Shown: one piece after another, positions 63,012 to 64,000 of the stretch
Layout of the letters: every line of letters starts with the position of its first letter
How positions within the stretch are numbered: position 1 is the first letter of the stretch
Origin: Tyto alba
Taxonomy: Eukaryota; Chordata; Aves; Strigiformes; Tytonidae
Assembly: GCF_018691265.1 (NCBI RefSeq)
Contig: NW_024881322.1
Coordinates: 10,157,989-10,221,988, forward strand
Direction: 5' to 3'
Length of the DNA stretch: 64,000 bases
Position numbers and translations under genes: made by a program
Notes under the pieces: generated by a model
What the model was told of the DNA's origin: nothing
Seen by the model: the letters and a program-made list of their open reading frames with translations, nothing else
Database searches by the model: none

Positions 63012-64000
63012 GTAAGGATGTAAATTCTGTATGGAACTTTATTTAAAATTTACTTTAAATATATCTTTTTATCTGTCTGCATATAAAGAGCTTTCATTTT
63101 ACTGTCCTTACACTGAGTCATCATAGTTTTGGCCTGGTTGCCTCTTCTTCTGCATATCTCCTCATAAGACTTTGTTCAGAAGTAGATGAGAAATTATAAT
63201 AAATATGGAAGGAGCTATAACAGAAAGAGAGCTGATATTCCACAACTTTTATTTTCCTTGATGGGATTGCAGAAACATTCAAAAGCCAGACTATACAATT
63301 TTTAGTCTAAGTCTCTACATTATAGATTATCACATTTAAAATACTTACGTCCCTGAAAAATGTTGTTATACCTTTTCCAAATATTCCCTTGTATTTAATT
63401 TTTAAAGGAACAAAAAGGGGGAATTGAAGAATAAATTGTCATAAAACTGTACTAGTAAACCTATTCCTCTACATCATAAAATAGAAGGTATATATCATAT
63501 TTAAAGTAGATAATTTGTTTCACAGATTCAATTCCTCCTAGATATTGACCAAGCTCATACTTTTTCATGTTACTGGAAGCTTTCAGTTGTCTGATCAGAG
63601 ATCTTATACACAAAAAAGCAGGCTGTTATGTTCAGAGGTAATCTCAAGTGCTTTCATACAGTTGACCACGTCACAAAGAACTTAATACAGTGGATAATCT
63701 CTTCCATCAAGACTGCATGGGCTAATTCCTCATTTATATGTGTTATTATAAACCACGTGGTAAAACAATATTAGGATAAGGTATTTTTTCGTGATTAGCT
63801 GCTGCAATGCAAAGGGAGACCAATTCCATATTACCAAACCAGCTCTTTCTTCATCATCAGCAGGTGCCGTAAGGAATGCTAGCTGTATTTAAGACTGCAG
63901 TTTGAGTGTGTAACAACGAAGTATATAAGACTGTAGTTTTCTTGCAGGCAAAAAGTTTTGTATATATGCATACACATATATGTATTTATATACACATGAG
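63012..64000 (+). other. NME8: NME8 intron 3, runs off the window
   Basis: AT-rich intronic sequence; no further exon recognised. A TATATATG/ACACATA-rich stretch ends the window (about 63958-63996). Confidence 0.6.

Overview
The window looks like about 64 kb of a bird chromosome. The evidence is CR1 retrotransposon tails in the typical avian form, ERVL-like LTRs that start TGTCCTGG or close variants, intron-rich and AT-rich DNA without operons, and vertebrate genes in a known order: GPR141 followed by NME8 on the same strand. In humans these two genes are neighbours on chromosome 7p14, between ELMO1 and SFRP4. The LTR types suggest a neognath bird; the species cannot be fixed from this sequence.

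Layout. 0.1-2.3 kb: two exon-like stretches of an unidentified coiled-coil-type protein (low confidence). 3.3-4.2 kb: intact single-exon coding sequence of the orphan GPCR GPR141. 6.9-15.8 kb: a repeat-rich stretch with an ERVL-like solo LTR, a second probable LTR, a decayed integrase gene of the KRBA2/SCAND3 type, a CR1 fragment, and an LTR carrying a nested CR1. 26.2-27.1 kb: a second, divergent GPR141-type receptor, also intact but lacking the C-terminal tail. 27.8-30.9 kb: two more LTRs, one flanked by a near-perfect 5-bp target-site duplication. 31-52 kb: long AT-rich DNA without a recognisable gene, holding a strong 26-bp inverted repeat and a CpG-dense islet beside a minus-strand open frame. 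52.7-53.1 kb: a 22-copy 19-bp minisatellite. 59.1-59.9 kb: a CpG-rich block whose C-rich/G-rich switch looks like a transcription start. 61.8-63.0 kb: the first three coding exons of NME8 (TXNDC3), which runs off the right edge.

How the genes relate. The two receptors are tandem duplicates. Both have all coding sequence in one exon, and in both the splice acceptor lies 27 nt before the shared start codon. NME8 is an unrelated ciliary thioredoxin/NDPK protein; its exon 3 carries an intact WCGPC motif, and its promoter is probably the CpG block about 2.5 kb upstream. I found no RNA gene, CRISPR array or prokaryotic feature.
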